This document shows, piece after piece, positions 25,714-33,720 of a DNA stretch of 64,000 nucleotides (its first letter is position 1; the number at the start of each line of letters is the position of its first letter). The position numbers and the translations under genes were made by a program. The stretch spans positions 186,001 to 250,000 of the forward strand of contig NZ_JHQL01000002.1 in the NCBI RefSeq assembly GCF_000712975.1. Direction: 5' to 3'. Source of the DNA: Vreelandella neptunia (GTDB taxonomy: Bacteria; Pseudomonadota; Gammaproteobacteria; Pseudomonadales; Halomonadaceae). The notes under the pieces are model-generated. The model had not been told where the DNA came from, searched no databases, and saw only the letters and a list, made by a program, of their open reading frames with translations.

Positions 25714-26508
25714 ATGAGCAATGCCTTACCAGAAGATGTTTTAAAACCAACGGATCGTGATTTTGTTGCGGCGCTGGCCAGCGGGCTGGAGGTCGTGATG
25801 GCGTTTGATGAGACGCACACGCGAATGACGCTCAGCGAAGTCGCCGAGCGCACAGGGATGAATCGAGCCAAAGCTCGGCGGTTTTTACTGACGCTCCACG
25901 CCCTTGGCTATGTGCGTAAGCAGCAGCGCTACTTCGAGCTAACCCCTAAGGTACTGCAGCTGGGGTACTCGTATTTAGCGTCTAATAATTACCGGGGGGT
26001 CATACAGCAGTATCTGGAGGAGATTACCCGCCAGTGCGGCGAATCCTCATCGCTGGGGGTACTCGACGGTGACGACGTTATCTACTTGGCCCGCTCAGCC
26101 GCCCCACACCGTTTAATGGCAATCACCCTTTCAGTAGGCACTCGCCTACCGGCGGCTTATACCTCCATGGGCAGAGTGCTACTTGCCCAGTTGTCGGATA
26201 GTGAGTTGGATAACTACCTGAGCCAGCTCACCTTAACGCGCCATACCGACAAAACCATTACCGATCCCGCAGCACTGAAAGCAGCGATACAACAAGCACG
26301 AGAACAGGGCTACGCGATCACCGATCAGGAACTGGATTCCGGCCTGCGCTCAATAGCAGTACCGGTATTTGATACCCACGAAAAGCTGATTGGCGCGATT
26401 AACATCAGTACCAATGCAGCCCGTGTGGAGTTGTCGACACTGCTGGAAACGTATCGACCGCTATTGATGGAAAAAGCACAGCTCATCCGCCAGTCGGTGA
26501 GTGTGTGA
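25714..26508 (+). CDS. pcaR: IclR-family regulator of the pca genes
   Basis: A 264-residue regulator. The N-terminal winged HTH (about residues 12-75, LSEVAERTGMNRAKARRFLLTLHALGYV) is followed by an IclR effector domain (about 90-260) with DQELDSGLRSIAVPVFD, the conserved IclR signature. The sequence and its divergence from pcaIJ support PcaR, which activates pca genes with 3-oxoadipate in other species. Its 3' end overlaps the convergent DUF1016 gene by 26 bases, a tight junction suggesting that the two loci were joined by insertion or deletion. Confidence 0.88.
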   Translation: MSNALPEDVLKPTDRDFVAALASGLEVVMAFDETHTRMTLSEVAERTGMNRAKARRFLLTLHALGYVRKQQRYFELTPKVLQLGYSYLASNNYRGVIQQYLEEITRQCGESSSLGVLDGDDVIYLARSAAPHRLMAITLSVGTRLPAAYTSMGRVLLAQLSDSELDNYLSQLTLTRHTDKTITDPAALKAAIQQAREQGYAITDQELDSGLRSIAVPVFDTHEKLIGAINISTNAARVELSTLLETYRPLLMEKAQLIRQSVSV

Positions 26509-27574
26509 GCTCCATTCCAGAGGCCTTCGCCTGTGCAATCTGCTGCTGTACCAGATCCCGCTCACGCTCCAGTTCACGGCGCAGTTCTTCTTCCGTCGGT
26601 AGATAAGGATGGTATTTAGCGGCAAACATCTGTGCGCTGTCGGTTAGTACCGAGTATTTCACCACCGCTTCGCTTTTCTGGCTGCACAAGATAAGACCAA
26701 TGGTGGGATTGTCGTCTTGCTCTTTGTAATGCTGATCGTAGATGCGGATATAGCTATCCATCTGCCCCACATCCTGATGGGTAAGCTTGCCTAGCTTGAG
26801 ATCCACCAGAAGAAAGCATTTGAGTTTGAAGTTATAGAACACCAGGTCGATATAAAAGTCCTGGTCTTCAGTGGTGAGGCGCTGCTGGCGGGCGACAAAG
26901 GCAAAGCCTTTGCCTAGTTCGAGCAAAAAAGCTTGTAGGTTATCAATCAGACCGCGTTCAAGATCCGCTTCCAGATAGCGCTCGGCAGGCAGGTCGAGAA
27001 AGTCCAGAATATAAGGGTCACGCAGGTAGTGTCGGGCGTCCTGTTGGGCTAACGGGCGCGTAAGCGTCTCGGCCTCCTGCTCGACCGCTGTACGATCCTG
27101 ACTGCTCAGCAGCCGCTCGTAATACAGCGTACTGATCTGGCGCTCCAATGCTCGACTGCTCCAATGCTGGCTTGCCGCTTCTGCCATGTACCACTCTCTG
27201 GCCTGAAGGTTATCAATCCGCAGCAGAATACGATAATGCGTCCAGCTCAAATCGGTACGCAGTGCGTTCCGATTTGGAAACGCCAGATAAAACGCACGCA
27301 TATTGCGCAGGTTTCTAACATCAAAGCCCTTGCCAAACTCACGGGTCAGTTCGCCGGAGAGTCGCTGAAGCTGCTGTTTGCCATAGGCAGCGCGGGAGTC
27401 GCCTTGCTGCTCGTCTTCCACAATCAGGCGGCCTATCTGCCAGTAGGTCTGCACCATGGTGCTGTTGACCGCCTGCACCACCTGCTGGCGGGCAGTGGCA
27501 ACCAGCTCGCGGATCTCAGACACCAGCCGGGGGCTGAGATCCGCCTGCGATTCCTTGTCTTTTTCAGGCACCAT
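26483..27574 (-). CDS. DUF1016 (YhcG-type) PDDEXK nuclease-fold protein
   Basis: A 363-residue cytoplasmic protein. The N-terminal DUF1016 helical domain (residues about 15-180, QVVQAVNSTMVQTYWQIGRLI, then GKGFDVRNLRNMRAFY) is followed by a PDDEXK domain with the putative active site FYIDLVFYN...LLVDLK near residues 230-245. YhcG-like proteins are often found inside type I restriction loci or move on their own; their function is not established. The start is the ATG after AAGGAG (7-base spacing), rather than the upstream TTG. It overlaps 11 bases of a broken upstream frame, as if once translationally coupled. Confidence 0.88.
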   Translation of the reverse strand: MVPEKDKESQADLSPRLVSEIRELVATARQQVVQAVNSTMVQTYWQIGRLIVEDEQQGDSRAAYGKQQLQRLSGELTREFGKGFDVRNLRNMRAFYLAFPNRNALRTDLSWTHYRILLRIDNLQAREWYMAEAASQHWSSRALERQISTLYYERLLSSQDRTAVEQEAETLTRPLAQQDARHYLRDPYILDFLDLPAERYLEADLERGLIDNLQAFLLELGKGFAFVARQQRLTTEDQDFYIDLVFYNFKLKCFLLVDLKLGKLTHQDVGQMDSYIRIYDQHYKEQDDNPTIGLILCSQKSEAVVKYSVLTDSAQMFAAKYHPYLPTEEELRRELERERDLVQQQIAQAKASGMELTHSPTGG

Positions 27575-27746
27575 AACCAAGCTCCTTTATGTAGCCACCC
27601 ACCTGCTCATTCAGTTTTGCAATCTCGCTTTCAATCTCCTTCTGCAACGTAAGCCTAACCGAGCCCTGGCTTAGTGGGTAGTTCTTACCTATCACCCAGT
27701 GGTTGCCTGTCCAAGCCAGCAATGAAAAAAATCCAATCTGGTCATA
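27564..27746 (-). pseudogene. 3' remnant of a gene once upstream of the DUF1016 nuclease
   Basis: A 60-codon frame with no start codon: a TAA precedes it, and it ends at a TGA overlapping the nuclease start. The decoded end reads WTGNHWVIGKNYPLSQGS, then RLTLQKEIESEIAKLNEQV and GGYIKELGYGA. It looks like the coiled C-terminus of a larger protein, perhaps a DNA methyltransferase or restriction subunit, which often precede YhcG genes. Identity is inferred. The upstream 200 bases to the SDR gene show nothing recognisable. Confidence 0.5.
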
Positions 27747-27946
27747 TTAGCGCTGGGGCAACCTGTCATTGCCCGTGAGACCTGCCGAGAATATGCCCAC
27801 ACAAGGAAACAAAATCTGTCATTTGCACTGCCGAGTAAACGACGGGTGCCCTTGTTAACGCAGACTCACTACGCCCAACAACACCGACTATTTAGCGTGG
27901 TGGCGTGGAGATACCCACAACACAACAAGATTTCTAAGGTGACCTC

Positions 27947-28750
27947 ATGGACAACACTCGACTCAAAGGTAAACACTGCCTGATTACTGGCGCAGCTCGC
28001 GGCATGGGCGCTGCCGTTGCCGAACACTATGCTGCCCAAGGTGCAAAGGTATGTGTGGCGGATATCAATCTTGAAGGGTGCGAGGAAGTGGCTGCACGTA
28101 TCAAGGCTAACGGCGGTGAAGCCATTGCGGTCAAACTTAACGTTACTGATCGGGCCGATGTTCAAGCCGCAGTTAAAGCCACCGTTGACGCCTTTGGTAG
28201 CCTGAACGTGATGGTCAATAATGCGGGTATCAACAAGCCATTAATGTTCCTGGATATTACCGAAGAAAACTGGCACCAAATCATGGATGTTAATGCGCTG
28301 GGCTGTCTGCTCGGTATGCAGGAAGCGGCCAAGCAGATGATTGATCAGGGCAAGGAAAACGGCCCCTATAAAATTATTAACGTAGGCTCGATTCTGTCTC
28401 GTCAGGCGTTTGACGACGTGGTGCCCTACTCATGCAGCAAACATGCGGTACTGGCAATGATTAACGGCGGCGCCAAGGCGCTGGTCGACCACAATATTAC
28501 CGTTAACGGCTATGGCCCTGGTGTGGTGCGCACCGAACTGTGGGAACAGCTTGATAAAGACTTGGTCAGCATCGGTAAGTTTGAAAAACAGGGTCAGTCG
28601 ATGGACGAGCTTGCTGAGAAGATGATTCTAATGAAGCGCTACTCCTACCCGGAAGACGTGGTCGGCACCGCCTCTTTCCTAGCCAGCGCTGAATCTGATT
28701 ACATGACCGGCCAGCTACTGATGATTGATGGCGGCATGATCATGCAGTAA
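27947..28750 (+). CDS. SDR-family NAD(P)-dependent oxidoreductase
   Basis: A 267-residue cytoplasmic dehydrogenase with the classical SDR layout: TGAARGMG cofactor motif (residues 14-21), NNAG (91-94), and catalytic S148, Y161 and K165 (YSCSK). The closest impression is of the polyol/acetoin (meso-butanediol, sorbitol) reductase group, and the C-terminal MTGQLLMIDGGMIMQ is typical. It is a single gene on the plus strand, not coupled to neighbours, and immediately followed by a palindromic repeat array. Substrate unknown. Confidence 0.88.
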   Translation: MDNTRLKGKHCLITGAARGMGAAVAEHYAAQGAKVCVADINLEGCEEVAARIKANGGEAIAVKLNVTDRADVQAAVKATVDAFGSLNVMVNNAGINKPLMFLDITEENWHQIMDVNALGCLLGMQEAAKQMIDQGKENGPYKIINVGSILSRQAFDDVVPYSCSKHAVLAMINGGAKALVDHNITVNGYGPGVVRTELWEQLDKDLVSIGKFEKQGQSMDELAEKMILMKRYSYPEDVVGTASFLASAESDYMTGQLLMIDGGMIMQ

Positions 28751-28786
28751 CTATCATTCGGGAATGAGGGAATGGCCCCGCCAAAC

Positions 28787-29450
28787 CGTCATTCCCGCAT
28801 GCCCTTAGCAGGAATCCATGTTGGTTTTAGTACTCAGATTTCAGCGGGAAAGGTCAAGGTGGATTCCCGATAACCCCACTCGGGAATGACGAGGGCCGGT
28901 GGTTGATTCGGGAATGACGAGGTAGTGGCTCACTAGGGAATGACGGGAATGGCCCCGCCAAACCGTCATTCCCGCATGCCCTTAGCGGGAATCCATGTTG
29001 ATTTTAGTACTGAGACTTCAGCGGGAAAGGTCAAGGTGGATTCCCGATAACCCCACTCGGGAATGACGAGGGACTCCTTCGGGAATGACGCAGTGGTGGC
29101 TCACGGCGGAGTGACGGGGACGGCCCCGCCAAACTGTCATTCCCGCATGCCCTTAGCGGGAATCCATGTTGACCTAGTACTCAGACTTCAGCGGGAAAGA
29201 TCAAGGTGGATTCCCGATAACCCCGCTCGGGAATGACGAGGAGTGGTTGATTCGGGAATGGTCCGCCAAACCGTCATTCCCGCATGCTTTTAGCGGGAAT
29301 CCATGTTGACCTAGTATTGAGACTTCAGCGGGAAAGATCAAGGTGGATTCCCGATAACCCCGCTCGGGAATGACGAGGAGTGGTTGATTCGGGAATGGTC
29401 CGCCAAACCGTCATTCCCGCATGCCCTTAGCGGGAATCCATGCTGGTTTT
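28787..29450. repeat. array of 4.5 palindromic ~107-base repeats (REP/MITE-like)
   Basis: Copies at 28787-28893, 28964-29070, 29135-29240 and 29272-29377, plus a truncated copy at 29409-29450. Each full copy begins CGTCATTCCCG and ends CGGGAATGACG, a perfect 11-base terminal inverted repeat, with an inner GCGGGAATCCATG hairpin arm and a conserved AGTACT...CAGCGGGAAAG core. The start-to-start distance shrinks from 177 and 171 to 137 and 137 bases; the last two units with their spacers are nearly identical, a sign of recent duplication. No ORF. The rest of the 730-base gap is spacer that also carries TTCGGGAATGACG fragments. Confidence 0.9.
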
Positions 29451-29484
29451 TGTCCGTGTCATCCGTGAGTGTCCGTGGCCGGCC

Positions 29485-31278
29485 TTAGTAATGCCCCTTT
29501 TCGCGCATCACCTTATCGGCGCGTTCCTGAGCTATGGAAAGCGCCTTCTTGATTGAGCGGCGGCCATCCAGCACTTCGAAGATCTCATTACCTGCAATGC
29601 TGATCAGCTCGGTAATACCCGGCACGGGTGGGCGCGGCCAGGCCTGTAAAATATCCTTCTTTGCCATGTCATCGACAATCTCAATCAGCGGTGAGAGCGC
29701 CGCGACTTCCGGGTCCTGGCTGACGCTGAAGCGCGGTGTCACCAGGCTACCGTTCATGATGTAAAGCTTGGACATATTAGGCGATGTCAGATGCTTTAGC
29801 GCCGTCCAGACTGCTTCAACTCGCTCCGGCGCCAGGTTGGCAGGAATCACCAGCGCATAGCCACCAATCGGTGTGATGGCCCGCCCATGATTGCCCACCG
29901 GATGCGACAGATAGCCGGTATTACCATGAGCCGGTGACGTTTTATCAAACTCAATCAGCGGTGCCAATAAGGTGTAGCAGTAGGCCATGCTGGCTCCCCC
30001 CGAGGCGTAGGACTGCGCACGCTCATACCAGGACATAGTCAGGATATTCGGCGGGGAGTATTTCAACAGATCCAGCATGTACTCACAGGCACGGTAAGCG
30101 GCATCCGACTGAAACATGGGCCGCAGCTGCTGGCCTTTGGCGTGCTGAAAATCATAGCCCCCCAGGCATCTCGGCAGATCAATAATCGGCTGGCCGAACT
30201 TGGCCATCAGAAAGCTGAAGGTATGCCCCAGCGGTGTACCTCTGGCCGCATTCCAGGCAATGCCATAGCGCCCCTTGGCAGGGTCGTGCAGTTGCCTGGC
30301 CACCTTGACCAGCGCTTCCGTGGTGGTGGGTGGCGCTAACTGGGCGGCAGCGAAAATATCCTGGCGGTAGCAGAGCAGTTCAGGCGTAGTCTGCACCGGT
30401 ATCCCATACTGGCTGCCCGCATAGCCTGAGCTCTGGATCGCCATAGGGTGGAAGTCAGACAAGTCATGGCCATCGCGCTGAATCAAGGAATCCAGTGGCA
30501 TCAGGATACCACTGGCCGCCAGATCACCAAACCAGGGTAAATCGCAGGCGACAATGTCATAGCGTGATTTTGTCAGGCGCGCATTATCGTGGATATCTTC
30601 CAGCAGGTTATCGATCGAACGCGCCTTGTTGCGAATTTCTAGGCCAAAGATCGATTCCAGCTGGCGCTTCAGGTTGTGCATCGCCATGAATGTGGGGTCG
30701 GCATGGGCTAGCACCCGCAGACCGCCCTTCAATTCAAGTCGCGCAGAAAGTACCGCTGGCGTTGATATCACCGGCTGTGACGCTGACGCCCCTAAAAATA
30801 TCTTGCTGGCTGACTCAGAGGCAGGGTCTATCCCGAACAGCGGCCCGAGGATTCCCTTGATACGCTCGGCATAGCGCTCCCACTCTTCAATCATTTCAGG
30901 CGATGGGTGCAGAGAAACGGTTTTGCCGGTTTTGGTTCTGGGCCGTGAGATAATCAGCCCACGCTGACGAATACTTTCGATGCCTCGTTTGGCCGTTCCA
31001 TACGACAGCCCAGAAGCATCCGCCAGCGAGGTGGGCGTCGTCAGCCTGCCTGCCAGGTGATTACGCATCAGATGTAGCAGCATGCGCATTTCGCGATAGC
31101 CCGGCGACATGGTCAAGGTGCTTTCGGTTTCATCTTCCAGCTTTTCAATAAAATCAATAAAGCGGGCCAGCTCAGTATTGGATATTTTCGATACCGGCAT
31201 TTGCGATAGTTTGTCGTAAGGCCCTTCAGGATTGACGTCATCTAACCCGGCTTGACCAGCCATCGGCGTATTTCTCAT
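29485..31278 (-). CDS. HTH / solute-binding-protein fusion regulator
   Basis: A 597-residue protein without a signal peptide. Residues about 30-160 form a winged-helix DNA-binding module (LHLMRNHLAGRLTTPTSLA, then DASGLSYGTAKRGIESIRQRG, then SRPRTKTGKTVSLHP). Residues about 190-590 are a family 1 solute-binding fold (LRVLAHADPTF, YGIPVQTTPELLCYRQDIF, GIAWNAARGTPLG, PIGGYALVIPANLAPE). Together this suggests a cytosolic one-component regulator that senses a ligand with a captured SBP domain. It is the last gene after tauE, next to the hydroxyquinol operon. The start is the ATG after GAGG, not the GTG one codon before. Confidence 0.85.
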   Translation of the reverse strand: MRNTPMAGQAGLDDVNPEGPYDKLSQMPVSKISNTELARFIDFIEKLEDETESTLTMSPGYREMRMLLHLMRNHLAGRLTTPTSLADASGLSYGTAKRGIESIRQRGLIISRPRTKTGKTVSLHPSPEMIEEWERYAERIKGILGPLFGIDPASESASKIFLGASASQPVISTPAVLSARLELKGGLRVLAHADPTFMAMHNLKRQLESIFGLEIRNKARSIDNLLEDIHDNARLTKSRYDIVACDLPWFGDLAASGILMPLDSLIQRDGHDLSDFHPMAIQSSGYAGSQYGIPVQTTPELLCYRQDIFAAAQLAPPTTTEALVKVARQLHDPAKGRYGIAWNAARGTPLGHTFSFLMAKFGQPIIDLPRCLGGYDFQHAKGQQLRPMFQSDAAYRACEYMLDLLKYSPPNILTMSWYERAQSYASGGASMAYCYTLLAPLIEFDKTSPAHGNTGYLSHPVGNHGRAITPIGGYALVIPANLAPERVEAVWTALKHLTSPNMSKLYIMNGSLVTPRFSVSQDPEVAALSPLIEIVDDMAKKDILQAWPRPPVPGITELISIAGNEIFEVLDGRRSIKKALSIAQERADKVMREKGHY

Positions 31279-31326
31279 CACGGCCTCACTTAATTATTGT
31301 GCCGACAAAGGCCTGTTTTGCATTAT

Positions 31327-32064
31327 TTAATGTATGCCATCCATGATAAGTCGAATCCCTAACAGAATCAGCAGGCAAAGAATGACCCGGAAAAACAGCT
31401 CGCCATCAATGCGTTTCTGAATCACCAGCCCCAACCGCACGCCTAACCACGCCACCGGCATCAACAACAAAGCGATGGTCAGATTATCAATATTCACTAG
31501 GCCCAGCAGTGTGTAAGGCACCAGCTTGACCAGGTTGGTAATCGCTAGAAACACCACGGCAGTGCCCAGAAACTGCTGCTTGGTCAGCTGGCACTGCAAC
31601 AGGTAAAAATTCAGCGGCGGGCCGCCCGCATGGGCAATAAAGCTGGTGAAGCCTGCTATCCCGCCGCACAGCCGCCCCACCCAGCGAGGCATCAACTTGC
31701 CACGTAACGGTTTAAACAGCCCCCACAAGCCAAACAGTACCGAGAAAATACCCAACAGTAGTTTCAGCAGTGCTTCATCAAACCAGCCATAGGTGAAATA
31801 ACCTACTCCAACACCTAATATCGCAGGTGGAAACATCAGCCACAATAAACGATCAACCCGCTGGCGCCACCACGCTTTTAGGCTAAAGATATCCATCACG
31901 ATCAGCAGCGGCAGCATCACCGCCACGGCAAATGTTGGGCTTGCCTTGAGCGAGATCAACGGCACGGCCACAACGCCCACGCCACCGGCAAAACCTGATT
32001 TGGAAATACCGGTCAGCAGCACAGCGACGACCATCAGCAGAACAAATAACCAATCAATTGTCAT
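31327..32064 (-). CDS. TauE/SafE family membrane permease
   Basis: A 245-residue inner-membrane protein with about eight helices and the TauE duplicated topology. The motif GISKSGFAGGVGVVAVPLIS (residues 19-38) and HAGGPPLNFYLLQ (near 145) are family hallmarks. TauE/SafE members export sulfite or organic anions. It lies 45 bases before the HTH-SBP regulator and after a strong terminator that closes the hydroxyquinol operon, so it probably forms a two-gene unit with the regulator. Whether it handles sulfite here, or an aromatic acid, is open. Confidence 0.85.
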   Translation of the reverse strand: MTIDWLFVLLMVVAVLLTGISKSGFAGGVGVVAVPLISLKASPTFAVAVMLPLLIVMDIFSLKAWWRQRVDRLLWLMFPPAILGVGVGYFTYGWFDEALLKLLLGIFSVLFGLWGLFKPLRGKLMPRWVGRLCGGIAGFTSFIAHAGGPPLNFYLLQCQLTKQQFLGTAVVFLAITNLVKLVPYTLLGLVNIDNLTIALLLMPVAWLGVRLGLVIQKRIDGELFFRVILCLLILLGIRLIMDGIH

Positions 32065-32126
32065 GACACGCCTCTTTTATGCGCCGCAGTCTGTAGAAAA
32101 AAGCCTGTAGATAAAAAGTCTGCGGA

Positions 32127-32161
32127 TAAAAAAAGAGGCCATGATCGTCACGGCCCCTTTT
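32127..32161 (-). terminator. rho-independent terminator after the nitroreductase gene
   Basis: On the minus strand AAAAGGGGCC and GGCCTCTTTT pair (one G-T) around a short loop, followed by seven T. It separates the hydroxyquinol operon from tauE and its regulator. Just downstream, CTGTAGATAAAAAG-like units are repeated three times (32088-32130). Confidence 0.8.
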
Positions 32162-32205
32162 CGGATACTTGATTCTGTCACACGTTAATCGGAATGAATC
32201 CCGAT

Positions 32206-32796
32206 TCACAGAATCTGGCAGACTTCCTCAAAGGCGAAGCGGTCGCCACGCGGGAACAGCGCTTCTGGATCGCCATAGCCCAGGTTGCACAGGAAGTTGC
32301 TTTTCACCTTGCCATCAGGGAAGAACTCTTCATCGACGGCAGCGTTGTTGAAGCCGGACATCGGGCCAGCATCCAGACCGAGTGCGCGAGCAGCCATGAT
32401 CAGATAGCCGCCCTGAATCGAGCTGTTGCGGAAGGCGGTGGAGTGAATGAAGTCCGGTTTGCCTTCGAACAGTGATTTAGCATCTTTGTTGTGGGCAAAC
32501 ATGCGCGGCAAATGCTCATAAAACTCGGTATCAAAACCAATCACAGCCACCACTGGGGCTTTCATGGTCTTCTCCTGGTTACCTGGCAGCAGCGCTGGCT
32601 TCAAGCGTTCTTTAGCTTCGTCAGTAGTCAGGAAAATAATCCGCGACGGCTGACAGTTCATCGACGTAGGGCCAAAGTGCATCAAGTTATACAGTTCGCG
32701 CAGGGTGTCTTCACTTACCTCACGGTCCTGCCAAACGTTATGCGTACGTGCTTCAGTAAATAGCGTGGCGATAGCTTTTTGATCAATCGTTGTCAT
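32206..32796 (-). CDS. RutE/HadB-type nitroreductase, likely hydroxybenzoquinone reductase
   Basis: A 196-residue FMN flavoprotein of the RutE/HadB subgroup (LFTEARTHN, ELYNLMHFGPTSMNCQPSR, TAFRNSSIQGGYLIMAARALGLDAGPMSGF). RutE reduces malonic semialdehyde in pyrimidine breakdown. HadB/TcpB members are quinone reductases coded beside hydroxyquinol dioxygenases in chlorophenol pathways. Here no rut genes are near, and the gene directly follows the dioxygenase gene, so keeping hydroxyquinol in its reduced form is the more likely job (inference). It is the last gene before a strong terminator. Confidence 0.85.
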   Translation of the reverse strand: MTTIDQKAIATLFTEARTHNVWQDREVSEDTLRELYNLMHFGPTSMNCQPSRIIFLTTDEAKERLKPALLPGNQEKTMKAPVVAVIGFDTEFYEHLPRMFAHNKDAKSLFEGKPDFIHSTAFRNSSIQGGYLIMAARALGLDAGPMSGFNNAAVDEEFFPDGKVKSNFLCNLGYGDPEALFPRGDRFAFEEVCQIL

Positions 32797-32855
32797 GTCA
32801 TTTCCTCTTTCGGTTTAACCAGCTCAGTACGAGCCGGGCGTTCAGGGTGAGACGC

Positions 32856-33719
32856 TCAGGCCGTCTTTAAGCCGAAGTCGTAATGGAAGTAGCGGTAAGG
32901 GGTTTCCATCTGCCGGCCATCGGGTGCCTGTCCCGCTGGCTGCTGCGCAAACTCTTTGACCAGTGAATCTTTCACACCAAAGACCGCATCCGAATCGAGA
33001 TAAGGATCGTCTTCAGCAAAAATCTGAGTCACCAGAGTTTCGTACCCTGGCGCCATCAGCATGAAATGCACGTGGGCAGGGCGATACGGATGGCGTCCGG
33101 TGATTTCGAGCATCTTGCCTACCGGCCCGTCGGTCGGAATCGGGTAAGGCGATGGCGTAACCGTCCAGAAGGCATAACGCCCCTGGTCGTCGGTGTGAAA
33201 GCGCGCGCGTAACGAGGCGCTTTCAAGCTCAGGCTTCTGGACGTCATAAAAGCCTTCACTGTCTGACTGCCAGACATCAATGGTGACATTCGCCAACGGC
33301 TTGCCCTGATCATCGTGAACATGGCCCTCAACAAATAACGGCTCACCTTCAACGCCCCAGTTGATGGCGTCGCCCTGGTTCGCCTGGGGAGGATCAGCGA
33401 CGTAAAAAGGCCCCAGCACGGTGCTTTCGGTGATCTTGGGGTCACTGCTTGGGTGGTTAATGGCATCCACCAGCATGGTCACGCCGAGGGTGTCGGACAG
33501 CAGGATGAACTCCTGGCGCTCGTCATCGCATATCTGCCCGGTACGGGTCAGAAACTCAATCGCCTGGGTCCACTCTTGTTCAGTGGGCTGCACCTCGCGC
33601 AAATACGCATGCAGATGTTTTACCAAACCATTGAGCAAGGTTTTAAGCCGTTCGTCCTCACAGCTTGAAAATTCATCAATCACTGCCTGGGTAATATTGT
33701 CGGTGGTCAGGTTACGCAT
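32856..33719 (-). CDS. hydroxyquinol 1,2-dioxygenase (intradiol)
   Basis: A 287-residue Fe(III) intradiol enzyme opening 1,2,4-trihydroxybenzene to maleylacetate. The start is the ATG of MRNLTTDN, one base after the stop of the previous gene, with GGGAGGG upstream; a longer frame would overlap that gene by about 90 bases. The iron ligands are the tyrosines of GFYDVQ and PSPYPIP and the histidines of PAHVHFML. VTIDVWQSDSEGFYDVQ and the dimerisation domain (residues 1-90) are of the hydroxyquinol/chlorocatechol type, not the CatA type. The neighbouring maleylacetate reductase confirms the substrate class. Confidence 0.92.
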   Translation of the reverse strand: MRNLTTDNITQAVIDEFSSCEDERLKTLLNGLVKHLHAYLREVQPTEQEWTQAIEFLTRTGQICDDERQEFILLSDTLGVTMLVDAINHPSSDPKITESTVLGPFYVADPPQANQGDAINWGVEGEPLFVEGHVHDDQGKPLANVTIDVWQSDSEGFYDVQKPELESASLRARFHTDDQGRYAFWTVTPSPYPIPTDGPVGKMLEITGRHPYRPAHVHFMLMAPGYETLVTQIFAEDDPYLDSDAVFGVKDSLVKEFAQQPAGQAPDGRQMETPYRYFHYDFGLKTA

Positions 33720-33720
33720 C

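Noticed and set aside
28787..29450. CRISPR array
   Set aside because: Units are about 107 bases and strongly palindromic, spacers are themselves similar to each other, and no cas gene is near. It is a REP/MITE-like repeat.
32206..32796. RutE malonic semialdehyde reductase of the pyrimidine pathway
   Set aside because: Sequence fits the family, but no rut genes are near and the neighbours point to quinone reduction.
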